From contig JAPJBO010000047.1 of the NCBI GenBank assembly GCA_030068145.1, positions 62,001-126,000 on the forward strand: a stretch of 64,000 nt of DNA. The letters run 5' to 3'. Source of the DNA: Diplonema papillatum. Taxonomy: Eukaryota > Euglenozoa > Diplonemea > Diplonemida > Diplonemidae. Of this stretch, positions 41,143 through 50,069 are shown one piece after another. Below the pieces are notes generated by a model. It did not search any database, had not been told where the DNA came from, and worked only from the letters and a program-made list of their open reading frames with translations. The translations under genes and the position numbers were made by a program. The stretch's first letter is position 1. Every line of letters starts with the position of its first letter.

Positions 41143-43705
41143 ACTACCAAGTCTAATTAAATTTGGGATCGGAAATTGGACGTTGACTACCAATTCTAAT
41201 TAAATTTGGGATCGGAAATTGGACGTTGACTACCAATTCTAATTAAATTTGGATTCAAAATCGAACGTTGACTACCAATTCTAATTAAATTTGGGATCCG
41301 AAATTGGACGTTGACTACCAATTCTAATTAAATTTGGATTCAAAATTGAACGTTGACTACCAATTCTAATTAAATTTGGATTCAAAATCGAACGTTGACT
41401 ACCAATTCTAATTAAATTTGGATTCAAAATCGAACGTTGACTACCAATTCTAATTAAATTTGGATCGGAAATTGGACGTTGACTACCAATTCTAATTAAA
41501 TTTGGATTCAAAATTGAACGTTGACTACCAATTCTAATTAAATTTGGATTCAAAATCGAACGTTGACTACCAATTCTAATTAAATTTGGATTCAAAATTG
41601 AACGTTGACTACCAATTCTAATTAAATTTGGATTCAAAATTGAACGTTGACTACCAATTCTAATTAAATTTGAGATCGGAAATTGGACGTTGACTACCAA
41701 TTCTAATTAAATTTGGATTCAAAATTGAACGTTGACTACCAATTCTAATTAAATTTGGATTCAAAATTGGACGTTGACTACCAATTCTAATTAAATTTGG
41801 ATTCAAAATCGAACGTTGACTACCAATTCTAATTAAATTTGGATCGGAAATTGGACGTTGACTACCAATTCTAATTAAATTTGGATTCAAAATTGAACGT
41901 TGACTACCAATTCTAATTAAATTTGGGATCGGAAATTGGACGTTGACTACCAATTCTAATTAAATTTGGATTCAAAATTGAACGTTGACTACCAATTCTA
42001 ATTAAATTTGGATCGGAAATTGGACGTTGACTACCAATTCTAATTAAATTTGGATTCAAAATTGAACGTTGACTACCAATTCTAATTAAATTTGAGATCG
42101 GAAATTGGATGTTGACTACCAATTCTAATTAAATTTGGATCGGAAATTGGACGTTGACTACCAATTCTAATTAAATTTGGATTCAAAATTGAACGTTGAC
42201 TACCAATTCTAATTAAATTTGGAATCCGAAATTGGACGTTGACTACCAATTCTAATTAAATTTGGATCGGAAATTGGACGTTGACTACCAATTCTAATTA
42301 AATTTGGATTCAAAATTGAACGTTGACTACCAATTCTAATTAAATTTGAGATCGGAAATTGGACGTTGACTACCAATTCTAATTAAATTTGGATCGGAAA
42401 TTGGACGTTGACTACCAATTCTAATTAAATTTGAGATCGGAAATCGGACGTTGACTACCAATTCTAATTAAATTTGGATTCAAAATCGAACGTTGACTAC
42501 CAATTCTAATTAAATTTGGGATCGGAAATTGGACGTTGACTACCTATTCTAATTAAATTTGGGATCCGAAATTGGACGTTGACTACCAATTCTAATTAAA
42601 TTTGGATTCAAAATTGAACGTTGACTACCAATTCTAATTAAATTTGGGATCGGAAATTGGACGTTGACTACCAATTCTAATTAAATTTGGGATCGGAAAT
42701 TGGACGTTGACTACCAATTCTAATTAAATTTGGGATCCGAAATTGGACGTTGACTACCAATTCTAATTAAATTTGGGATCGGAAATTGGACGTTGACTAC
42801 CAATTCTAATTAAATTTGGGATCGGAAATTGGACGTTGACTACCAATTCTAATTAAATTTGAGATCGGAAATTGGACGTTGACTACCAATTCTAATTAAA
42901 TTTGGATTCAAAATCGAACGTTGACTACCAATTCTAATTAAATTTGGATCGGAAATTGGACGTTGACTACCAATTCTAATTAAATTTGGGATCGGAAATT
43001 GGACGTTGACTACCAATTCTAATTAAATTTGGGATCGGAAATTGGACGTTGACTACCAATTCTAATTAAATTTGGATTCAAAATCGAACGTTGACTACCA
43101 ATTCTAATTAAATTTGGGATCGGAAATTGGACGTTGACTACCAATTCTAATTAAATTTGGGATCCGAAATTGGACGTTGACTACCAATTCTAATTAAATT
43201 TGAGATCGGAAATTGGACGTTGACTACCAATTCTAATTAAATTTGGATTCAAAATCGAACGTTGACTACCAATTCTAATTAAATTTGGGATCGGAAATTG
43301 GACGTTGACTACCAATTCTAATTAAATTTGGGATCCGAAATTGGACGTTGACTACCAATTCTAATTAAATTTGAGATCGGAAATTGGACGTTGACTACCA
43401 ATTCTAATTAAATTTGGATTCAAAATTGAACGTTGACTACCAATTCTAATTAAATTTGAGATCGGAAATTGGACGTTGACTACCAATTCTAATTAAATTT
43501 GGATTCAAAATTGAACGTTGACTACCAATTCTAATTAAATTTGAGATCGGAAATTGGACGTTGACTACCAATTCTAATTAAATTCAGAATCCGAAATTGG
43601 ATGTTGACTACCAATTCTAATTAAATTTGAGATCGGAAATTGAACGTTGACTACCAATTCTAATTAAATTTGGGATCCGAAATTGGACGTTGACTACCCA
43701 ATTCT
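41143..43705 (+). repeat. 42/43-bp AT-rich satellite, about 60 copies
   Basis: Every unit has the core GTTGACTACCAATTCTAATT then AAATTTG. Two variable halves alternate irregularly: GGATCGGAAATTGGA and GATTCAAAATYGA. The array stops about 40 bp before the transposase ATG. A single unit recurs at 48993-49020, past the GGGCT array, near the other candidate end of the element. Short minus-strand frames here are artefacts. Confidence 0.95.
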
Positions 43706-43742
43706 ATAGGAGAACACACAATAATCCTAAGAGACAACCGGA

Positions 43743-46700
43743 ATGCCGCCAAAAGGTCGGAAACCGCGGAAAGATGTTGCAGCTGCCAACGTATCTGGCG
43801 CCCAAAGGGGCTCGATGGCCCACTTTCTTGCACCGGCTCCTGCCACGGCCCCTACCCGAACACCTACACCAGCTTCTTCCGCGACAACACCAGCTACATT
43901 CACAGACCAGCTAGAACAAGTGAAGCAGCGTTCGTTGGAAGATGCTTCCAAGGTTGCGGAAACGCGCAAATCATGGAAGGAAATACAGAACGTCGTTCAG
44001 GTTCCTGGTGATGGTAACTGTTTGTTTCATTGCCTGTCACACCATTCCGGTATACTTCCTGCACAACTGAGGGCACAGGTGTGCGATTTTATGCAGGAGA
44101 ACCCCACCCGCTTTCGCGACCTCATTGGCGAGCCTGTAGCTGAACATGTCGCAAAAATGCGGGAAAATGGGTTATATGCATCGTTTCCCGAGGTCGCAGC
44201 AGCGTCGGAAGTTATCCGACAGCGTATTGTGGTCCTCATCTGGGCAGGGGAGAGGTGGAAGAAGCAAGCTGACTTTGGCGACTGGCCTGGGCAGCTCACT
44301 ATCCCTCTTTACTACGGGAGCTACAACGACCCAAAAGTGCCCGCGGCAAACGGCCACTTCAATACCGCCAGCCTACCATCAGCAACACCGCCCGCTGCAC
44401 CAGTACCTGCGGAAGACTCCAACTCCCAACAGCCTGCATCTGCCACATCAGCCACACCGCCCGCTGCACCAACGACAACACAAGCGTCGGTAACTGCGGA
44501 AAGAAACAACTTCCAATCCACAACAGCCACGCCGCCCGCTGCACCAACGACAACACAAGCGTCAGTACCCGCGGAAGCACCCAACTCCCAACAGCCTGCG
44601 CCATCTGCCACATCAGCCACACCGCCCGCTGCACCAACGACAACACAAGCGTCAGTACCTGCGGAAGCACCCAACTCCCAACAGCCTGCGCCATCTGCCA
44701 CATCAGCCACACCGCCCGCTGCACCAACGACAACACAAGCGTCAGTGCACCCAACTCCCAACAGCCTGCGCCATCTGCCACATCAGCCACACCGCCCGCT
44801 GCAACACCAACGACAAGTACCTGCGGAAGCACCCAACTCCCAACAGCCTGCGCCATCTGCCACATCAGCCACACCGCCCGCTGCAACACCAACGACAACA
44901 CAAGCGTCAGTACCTGCGGAAGCACCCAACTCCCAACAGCCTGCGCCATCTGCCACATCAGCCGCACCGCCCGCTGCACCAACGACACAGGCATCGGTAC
45001 CTGCGGAAGGAACCAACTCCCGACCGTCTGCGCTACCTGCCACAACAGCTGCACCGCCCGCAGCACCAGCCGCAACACAAAAACAAAGTAGCTCACACAA
45101 GCGGTCCGCGTCAATCTTTTCAGCTTTTGGGTTGCCGTCACCGGTTAAGCGAGCGAGAACTGCACCTGTCCGACCAGAACAGATCGCACCGCCGTACCAC
45201 CCTGACAAAGACCTTTGGAAGGAGAGCAAGTTGTCATCCATCCCTGAGCGATTTCGTGCCACCCCGAAACTATTCAAGGGGTCCGTCACAACAACGATGA
45301 AGGACTTCTTGACAGTCCAGCTGGCAGCCAGAGGCTTCACAAGTCACCAGAATTGGCCTCTTGATGAAAAGGCATGGTGCGCAAACGAATCAGACCGTTT
45401 GCTAAATCTGGACGAAGGGCGCCTGAAGACAACTCAGAAGGTTGCTGCAGAGGTGCGTGTGAACTGGGCAGAAAAGGTAAGAAGCGAAAAGGAGAAAGCC
45501 GAAAGAGAGAAGGAACAACAGGCACAACAGAAGCAGGAGTTGTTGACACAGGCGAAGGAGGCAGCGGAAGTGGCGTTGAGCATCCAACCGAATCTGTCAA
45601 CTACGGTAGAGGGTCAAGAAGGCGGCTCGTTTTCTCCTGTACCGCGTCAAGTCCTGGACAATATCCCGGTCGCAGTTTCGGATGCCTTTTTGGAAGAAAT
45701 GGTGAGGGGCTCATTTTCGGCGTGGCAAGAAGGCGAACAGGAGGAAGCTGCACAACTGCGTGCTCTGTTGGAGGCTAAAGGCAAGACGAAACGGAGAAGA
45801 GAAACGGAAACGCGGAACTTCAGTCGAGCAGCTTTCATGGGCGCCCCTCCCTTTCCCCATCTCCTTCGCAGCGAAGTCGCTTCCTACGTGAAAGGAAAGT
45901 ATGGACACGACGCTCCAGTTGCCCCAGATCCGAGCGAGGAGTGGTTTCCGACGTCGTTCGAAGCTAGCCTCGTCCCTGACGAGCACGCTACGACGGACTT
46001 CATGAAGAAGCTACGGAGCAAGCCCTGGCTCCAGGTCGTTCCAGAAGGTGTTGTGTGTCGGTGCTGCTGGGGCGGCGCGAATTGGAAGGGGAACAGAAGC
46101 TCTCTTGTCCATGAGGCTCTCGTTTGGAATGCACGGCGAGACCGCCTTGGGCAAACGATGAAGGCGCATGAGAGCGTGACTGGTCACAAGGAGTGTTGGC
46201 AGCGGTTCATGGAGAACATGAGAGCGGAAATCGGAGGGAAGAAAAGTGCCGACGGTGATCCTGTCAATGACATAACAGGCGTTGTTGATAGAATTATGAA
46301 TACTCAGCACTTCGTTCATCGTGTGAATGATCTGGTCTACATCATTCGCAGTCATCGTTCTCTCGACGACTTCTCCTCTCTCGCTGAACATGAAGCTCAA
46401 AGCTGCGAGCCAATCCGCCAATCCATGAGGCACCGGGATACTCTGACATCGGCTACGACACGCAACATACTGTTACGCAGCCTTTTCGCCCTCTCGAAAG
46501 AGCGCGTGTTGCGTAAGGTCAAGGGAAGCAGCTTTTTGTCCCTCATGACCGACGAGTCCCAGGACCGTGCGAAAAACGCCAATTTCGGCTTTTTCGTCAA
46601 ATTGCTGACCGAGGACCACACCCCGGAGGAGGTGTTTTGGGAAATACGTCCGATAAAGTGTGCTCCAACCGGGCGTAATATTGCCCTTTTATTGCAAAAG

Positions 46701-48302
46701 ACGTTTGCGGGGCTGAACTTGTTCCCATCTTGCGTGGGGGTTAGTACCGACGGCTGCGCTGCCATGAGCGGCCTGTATGAGGGCGCCTGTTCGCATGTGC
46801 GTCGCTTCATGTGCCCTTTTATAATTTGGGTATGGTGTTTGGCGCACCTTTTCAACCTCGCATGTGTGAGTGCCGGAGACGACATTCCTGTGGTTGTTTC
46901 CTGTTTCTCGTTCGTTAAAAATGTGTTTGTCTACTTTCGGCGCGGAAGGGGGGACACACAGGCCAAGGTGCGTGCATTCAAAGAAGCCGAAGAGGATGTC
47001 AGGCGCATGCATGAGGTCGCGGATAACTTTTTCTTTTTCCGCTCTCTCGAGTTGGTGGAAGTGGGAGACACTCGTTGGGTGTCACATTTTCGAGCTGCAT
47101 CCACACTCGTGACCACGCTGAAGACATGCATGCACGCCGTGTTTTCCTTGTCTTGTCACGGTGAAGGGAACGCGAAAGAGCAGGCACAGGCATTGCGCAC
47201 CGAACTTAATAATTCGGTTCTCGTTGCATTGTTTCTTCTTTCAGTTGCATCTCCTATCCTGTCACGCTTCAGTGCCCAGTTGCAACGTGCGGACTTGTGC
47301 TGGGCAGAGGTTGGGTACCTAAAGGGGTTCTATGTGAACGAGCTCAAGACCCTAATGGATAGCCCAACAAAGTTTCCTGAGTACAGCTCCTGCCATTTGC
47401 AAATCAACTGGGCGAAGCCTGCCGACTGGGGAACACCATCCGTCACACACGAGTTTGTGGAGCAGTTTCACATGCAAATAGGAAAAACGTTCATCGACTC
47501 TCTTATCAAGGCAGTGGACAAGAGGCTGAGCGGGTTGCCGGTCCTGCAGGGCCTTGGGGTATTTGACCCCCGTGGTCGCCACTTCAAGCGGGCTTTTCAA
47601 GACGTTTCCCTTCATGGAACGACACCGGAAGTTGTTGCCCGCATCCAACCGGGAAACCTAGAGGCGCTCGAGGGAATGCTCGAAGCTGCCCTGGACCACT
47701 TCGGGACCGAAAAAACAATGGCCGTTGAAAACGCTGCAGGAACGGTGGCTGAAACCGAGACCCCCGCATTTTTTGACGAGGGTACGATAAGCGACACCCG
47801 CACGGAGTTTCCTTCTGCCCTTGTGGAGTTTGCTCGAATACAGGCAAGTGCCCCCAAGACTTCGTTCACAGAATACTGCAAGGAATTCCTGAACAACCAG
47901 GCATTGCGATTACAGTACCCCCACACTACCCGCCTACTTCGCATTGCCCTTGTGTTGCCCCTCGGAACAGCATCTGTTGAACGCTTGTTTTCAAAGGTCA
48001 AGCTCCTCCGAACCTACCTTCGGAACAGGCTTGCAAACAAAACTGTCCGCATGTGCCTGTTTGTGTCTTACAACGTCCCGAAGATCACAGAGGAGTTCCT
48101 CGATTTGCTTCTGAGGGAGTACCTTGCGACTCCTCCAAGGCCCGAAGGTAACGAGAGCGAAGAGGACGATGACAATATTTCGTACACCAATGTGCGAAGA
48201 ACACGACTGCAATTTGCGAAGATTTCGGTCTACTTCGAAGCGGCGAAGGCCATTCTGGCTTGGAGATCGCGCAGGGAGCAGAATCCTGTGTCTTTGGTCT
48301 AG
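43743..48302 (+). CDS. hAT-family transposase fused to an N-terminal OTU protease domain
   Basis: An intact 1519-residue frame from the ATG at 43743. Residues about 82-210 are an OTU cysteine protease (deubiquitinase-like) domain with VPGDGNCLFHCLSHHSG (Asp90, Cys93) and NGHFNTAS (His205), so the catalytic residues are present. A Pro/Thr/Ala repeat linker (about 215-440) and a coiled Glu/Lys stretch follow. A BED/TTF-like zinc site (CRCCWGG ... HESVTGHKECW) lies near 771-820. The RNase H-like core keeps its acidic residues: Asp937 in LMTDESQD, Asp1003 in STDGCAAM, Glu1413 in TASVERLFS, the last within the C-terminal dimerisation region (LRTYLRNRLANKTVRMCLF). It would cut and paste DNA in the nucleus. 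What the protease targets is unknown. Flanked by the satellite upstream and the GGGCT array downstream. Confidence 0.85.
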   Translation: MPPKGRKPRKDVAAANVSGAQRGSMAHFLAPAPATAPTRTPTPASSATTPATFTDQLEQVKQRSLEDASKVAETRKSWKEIQNVVQVPGDGNCLFHCLSHHSGILPAQLRAQVCDFMQENPTRFRDLIGEPVAEHVAKMRENGLYASFPEVAAASEVIRQRIVVLIWAGERWKKQADFGDWPGQLTIPLYYGSYNDPKVPAANGHFNTASLPSATPPAAPVPAEDSNSQQPASATSATPPAAPTTTQASVTAERNNFQSTTATPPAAPTTTQASVPAEAPNSQQPAPSATSATPPAAPTTTQASVPAEAPNSQQPAPSATSATPPAAPTTTQASVHPTPNSLRHLPHQPHRPLQHQRQVPAEAPNSQQPAPSATSATPPAATPTTTQASVPAEAPNSQQPAPSATSAAPPAAPTTQASVPAEGTNSRPSALPATTAAPPAAPAATQKQSSSHKRSASIFSAFGLPSPVKRARTAPVRPEQIAPPYHPDKDLWKESKLSSIPERFRATPKLFKGSVTTTMKDFLTVQLAARGFTSHQNWPLDEKAWCANESDRLLNLDEGRLKTTQKVAAEVRVNWAEKVRSEKEKAEREKEQQAQQKQELLTQAKEAAEVALSIQPNLSTTVEGQEGGSFSPVPRQVLDNIPVAVSDAFLEEMVRGSFSAWQEGEQEEAAQLRALLEAKGKTKRRRETETRNFSRAAFMGAPPFPHLLRSEVASYVKGKYGHDAPVAPDPSEEWFPTSFEASLVPDEHATTDFMKKLRSKPWLQVVPEGVVCRCCWGGANWKGNRSSLVHEALVWNARRDRLGQTMKAHESVTGHKECWQRFMENMRAEIGGKKSADGDPVNDITGVVDRIMNTQHFVHRVNDLVYIIRSHRSLDDFSSLAEHEAQSCEPIRQSMRHRDTLTSATTRNILLRSLFALSKERVLRKVKGSSFLSLMTDESQDRAKNANFGFFVKLLTEDHTPEEVFWEIRPIKCAPTGRNIALLLQKTFAGLNLFPSCVGVSTDGCAAMSGLYEGACSHVRRFMCPFIIWVWCLAHLFNLACVSAGDDIPVVVSCFSFVKNVFVYFRRGRGDTQAKVRAFKEAEEDVRRMHEVADNFFFFRSLELVEVGDTRWVSHFRAASTLVTTLKTCMHAVFSLSCHGEGNAKEQAQALRTELNNSVLVALFLLSVASPILSRFSAQLQRADLCWAEVGYLKGFYVNELKTLMDSPTKFPEYSSCHLQINWAKPADWGTPSVTHEFVEQFHMQIGKTFIDSLIKAVDKRLSGLPVLQGLGVFDPRGRHFKRAFQDVSLHGTTPEVVARIQPGNLEALEGMLEAALDHFGTEKTMAVENAAGTVAETETPAFFDEGTISDTRTEFPSALVEFARIQASAPKTSFTEYCKEFLNNQALRLQYPHTTRLLRIALVLPLGTASVERLFSKVKLLRTYLRNRLANKTVRMCLFVSYNVPKITEEFLDLLLREYLATPPRPEGNESEEDDDNISYTNVRRTRLQFAKISVYFEAAKAILAWRSRREQNPVSLV
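44380..45080 (+). repeat. In-frame Pro/Ala/Thr coding repeat of the transposase linker
   Basis: About seven units of CTGCACCAACGACAACACAA with GCACCCAACTCCCAACAGCC encode repeats like TPPAAPTTTQASVPAEAPNS. One unit is out of register (LRHLPHQPHRPLQHQR), showing a compensated frame slip within the linker. Confidence 0.8.
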
Positions 48303-48535
48303 TCTTTCGGCCTACCTCTTTTTCCAAGCGGACCAAGCGCCCCCCCAGCGACCCTTGATCGTCGTTGCTTCCTTTTCTACACCGTCATCCCTTCTTTCCA
48401 GTGTCGTTCACTCCAAGCTGGGCGGTCAGAGGTAGCATGACGACAGAAGCTCACAGCATGCTATCAGAAGTAGCAGTACTAGAGGCAGTAAATACAGCCT
48501 TTGTTACGCTCATCCCGAAGGGAGAGAAGCTCTGA
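48303..48535. other. 3' flank of the transposase gene
   Basis: No further gene; CCCCCCAGCGACCC and a polypyrimidine stretch follow the stop. Probably the untranslated region. Confidence 0.4.
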
Positions 48536-48992
48536 GGTTGGGCTGGTATGTTGGACTGGGCTGGGCTGGTTATTGGGCTGGGCTGGGCTGAGTTGTTGGG
48601 CTGGGCTGGGCTGGGCTGGGCTGGGCTGGGCTGGTTGTTGGGCTGGGCTGGGCTGGGCTATTGGGCTGAGTTGTTGGGCTGGGCTGGGCTGGGCTGGGCT
48701 GGGCTGGGCTGGGCTGGGCTGGGCTGGGCTGGTTATTGGGCTGGGCTGGGCTGAGTTGTTGGGCTGGGCTGGGCTGGGCTGGGCTATGTTGGACTGGGCT
48801 GGGCTGGGTTATTGGGCTGGAGTTGTTGGGCTGGGCTGGGCTGGGCTGAGTTGTTGGGCTGGGCTGGGCTGGGCTGGGCTGGGCTGGGTTGTTGGGCTGG
48901 GCTGGGCTGGGCTGGGCTGGTATGTTGGACTGGGCTGGGCTGGGTTATTGGGCTGGAGTTGTTGGGCTGGGCTGGGCTGGGCTGGCACGGTG
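48536..48992 (+). repeat. GGGCT pentanucleotide array with longer-period variants
   Basis: Nearly pure GGGCTGGGCT runs, broken at intervals by GAGTTGTT, GGTTATT and GTATGTTGGACT, which themselves recur in order. Frames over it encode only Trp/Ala/Gly/Leu strings and are not genes. Confidence 0.95.
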
Positions 48993-49116
48993 CCTGTTGA
49001 CTACCAATTCTAATTAATTTTGGATCCGGGACAGGACCCCGAGGGGAAAAAGGACTTTTCTTCAGAGGAGCAAAAGCTATATAAATCCCTGGTAAGCGTC
49101 CAACAAAAAAAAAAAA

Positions 49117-49240
49117 AAAACTGAAGAACTTTAACTCTAAAAAAATACCCGCTTTTTGTAGAGCAGTTGTGTCGTTTTCTCCCCCTAGCCTCCGCCGAAA
49201 TGAGCACAAGGCAGTCCTCGAGTATTCCACAGATTTTGGA
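49117..49240 (-). repeat. Family B repeat fragment and module M tail
   Basis: GAACTTTAACTCTAAAAAAA is followed by GTTTTCTCCCCCTAGCCTCC and GAAATGAGCACAAGGCAGTC, as at 24595-24640. Confidence 0.7.
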
Positions 49241-49482
49241 CGGCCATTTTCGACAAAAGAAAAACGAAACTGCTCCACAAAAACAGGATACGGCAGTAGC
49301 TGACCATCTTTCGGGTCGGCAACTGTGTTGAACTTGGGGTGGAGGTCAACCCGCAACCTTGTGAAGGCCAGAAAACTACCGTAGGTTATGTGGTAATGGC
49401 CGACACCACCAATGATCAACAACAAGGGCACACGTCGATCTTTCTGCCCTTTTGAACACGCAGCGTTTATAGAGTATCCCCC

Positions 49483-49522
49483 TGTTGCCGAAAATCACCC
49501 AGAGATTCTGAAAATCCCGACC
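49483..49522 (-). repeat. Module M fragment bracketing the GH3 exon, left copy
   Basis: CCTGTTGCCGAAAATCACCC then AGAGATTCTGAAAA. Matches 49734-49775 on the other side of the exon. Confidence 0.85.
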
Positions 49523-49735
49523 CGCTGTCGCCACAGTCGATAGTACTACTAGACGCCGTAGGCATCGTCATCTCGAAAGTCGTGTACGACAGCCCGTGTC
49601 CAAACGGGAACTCAACAGGACCCGTGTAGTACCTGTACGACCTGCCGGTCCCAGCTGTATTGTAGCCCGTGTCGTCTATCATGATTTCATTAGCAAAGTC
49701 GGCTGGGTAGGCGGTGAACGGCAGTTTGCCACCGC
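49521..49735 (-). CDS. Orphan exon of a family 3 glycoside hydrolase
   Basis: The minus strand, after acceptor GGCAACAG at 49736-49742, reads GGKLPFTAYPADFANEIMID, then TGRSYRYYTGPVEFPFGHGL, SYTTFEMTM. This is the C-terminal-domain signature of GH3 beta-glucosidases and beta-xylosidases (GKLPFTWYP ... RYY...P.YPFGHGLSYTTF), enzymes that release sugars from plant or fungal polysaccharides. Only this one exon is present; no catalytic-domain exon was found upstream on the minus strand before the large plus-strand gene begins. It is bracketed by direct copies of the module M sequence and appears stranded. Confidence 0.7.
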
Positions 49736-49803
49736 CTGTTGCCGAAAATCACCCGGAGATTCTGAAAACCCGTAGTTTCATGCGATTTTTCACTCTGAGA
49801 AGG
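49734..49803 (+). repeat. Module M copy bracketing the GH3 exon, right side
   Basis: CCTGTTGCCGAAAATCACCC, GGAGATTCTGAAAACCCG and TTTCATGCGATTTTTCACTC. It supplies, in reverse, the acceptor of the GH3 exon. Confidence 0.8.
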
Positions 49804-49859
49804 TTTGAGAAACGCCCCCTCCTTGCCACACCCTGTGCTCTGGTAGCACGGGTGGTCCT

Positions 49860-50052
49860 GGCTGTGACGAGCTACGAACAGCCGCCTGACAAACCAGACT
49901 CACACTGCTGTCCTGTCTGCAGACACTCAGGTTCCGCGCTGATGATGGTCCGCCTTATGTGTCCGTGGCTTAAAGGACCGAAACACGGCGCAGACGGGAC
50001 CAGTGCGCGGTGTTGAGCGCATATCCATTCCAAGCACGTTCTTGCAAGCTCC
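49860..50052 (+). repeat. Dispersed repeat, family C (copy 3)
   Basis: Nearly identical to 1-190. It ends 17 bp before the acceptor CACACACAG of the exon at 50070. Confidence 0.85.
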
Positions 50053-50069
50053 CCCCTTGCCACACACAG

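Larger units (their letters stand above)
40867..49091. mobile_element. Candidate autonomous hAT-family transposon, about 8.2 kb
   Basis: The outermost bases CAGTGATTTATATA (40867) and the complement of the right end, CAGGGATTTATATA, match at 13 of 14 positions and fit the hAT end rule. Inside lie GC-rich hairpins near each end (GCTCGGGGCCACCCCGAGC; CCCCGAGGGG), the 42/43-bp satellite, the transposase gene, the GGGCT array and a lone satellite unit (48993-49020). No clear 8-bp target duplication was found, so the ends are provisional; the coding region itself is secure. Confidence 0.45.

Noticed and set aside
48536-48992. 170-codon frame of Gly/Leu/Trp/Ala in the GGGCT array
   Set aside because: Pure simple-sequence translation; no start context or domain.
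40859-49099. 8-bp target duplication for the hAT-OTU element
   Set aside because: Bases outside the candidate ends (GGTAAAAA and GTAAGCGT) do not match well enough to claim one.
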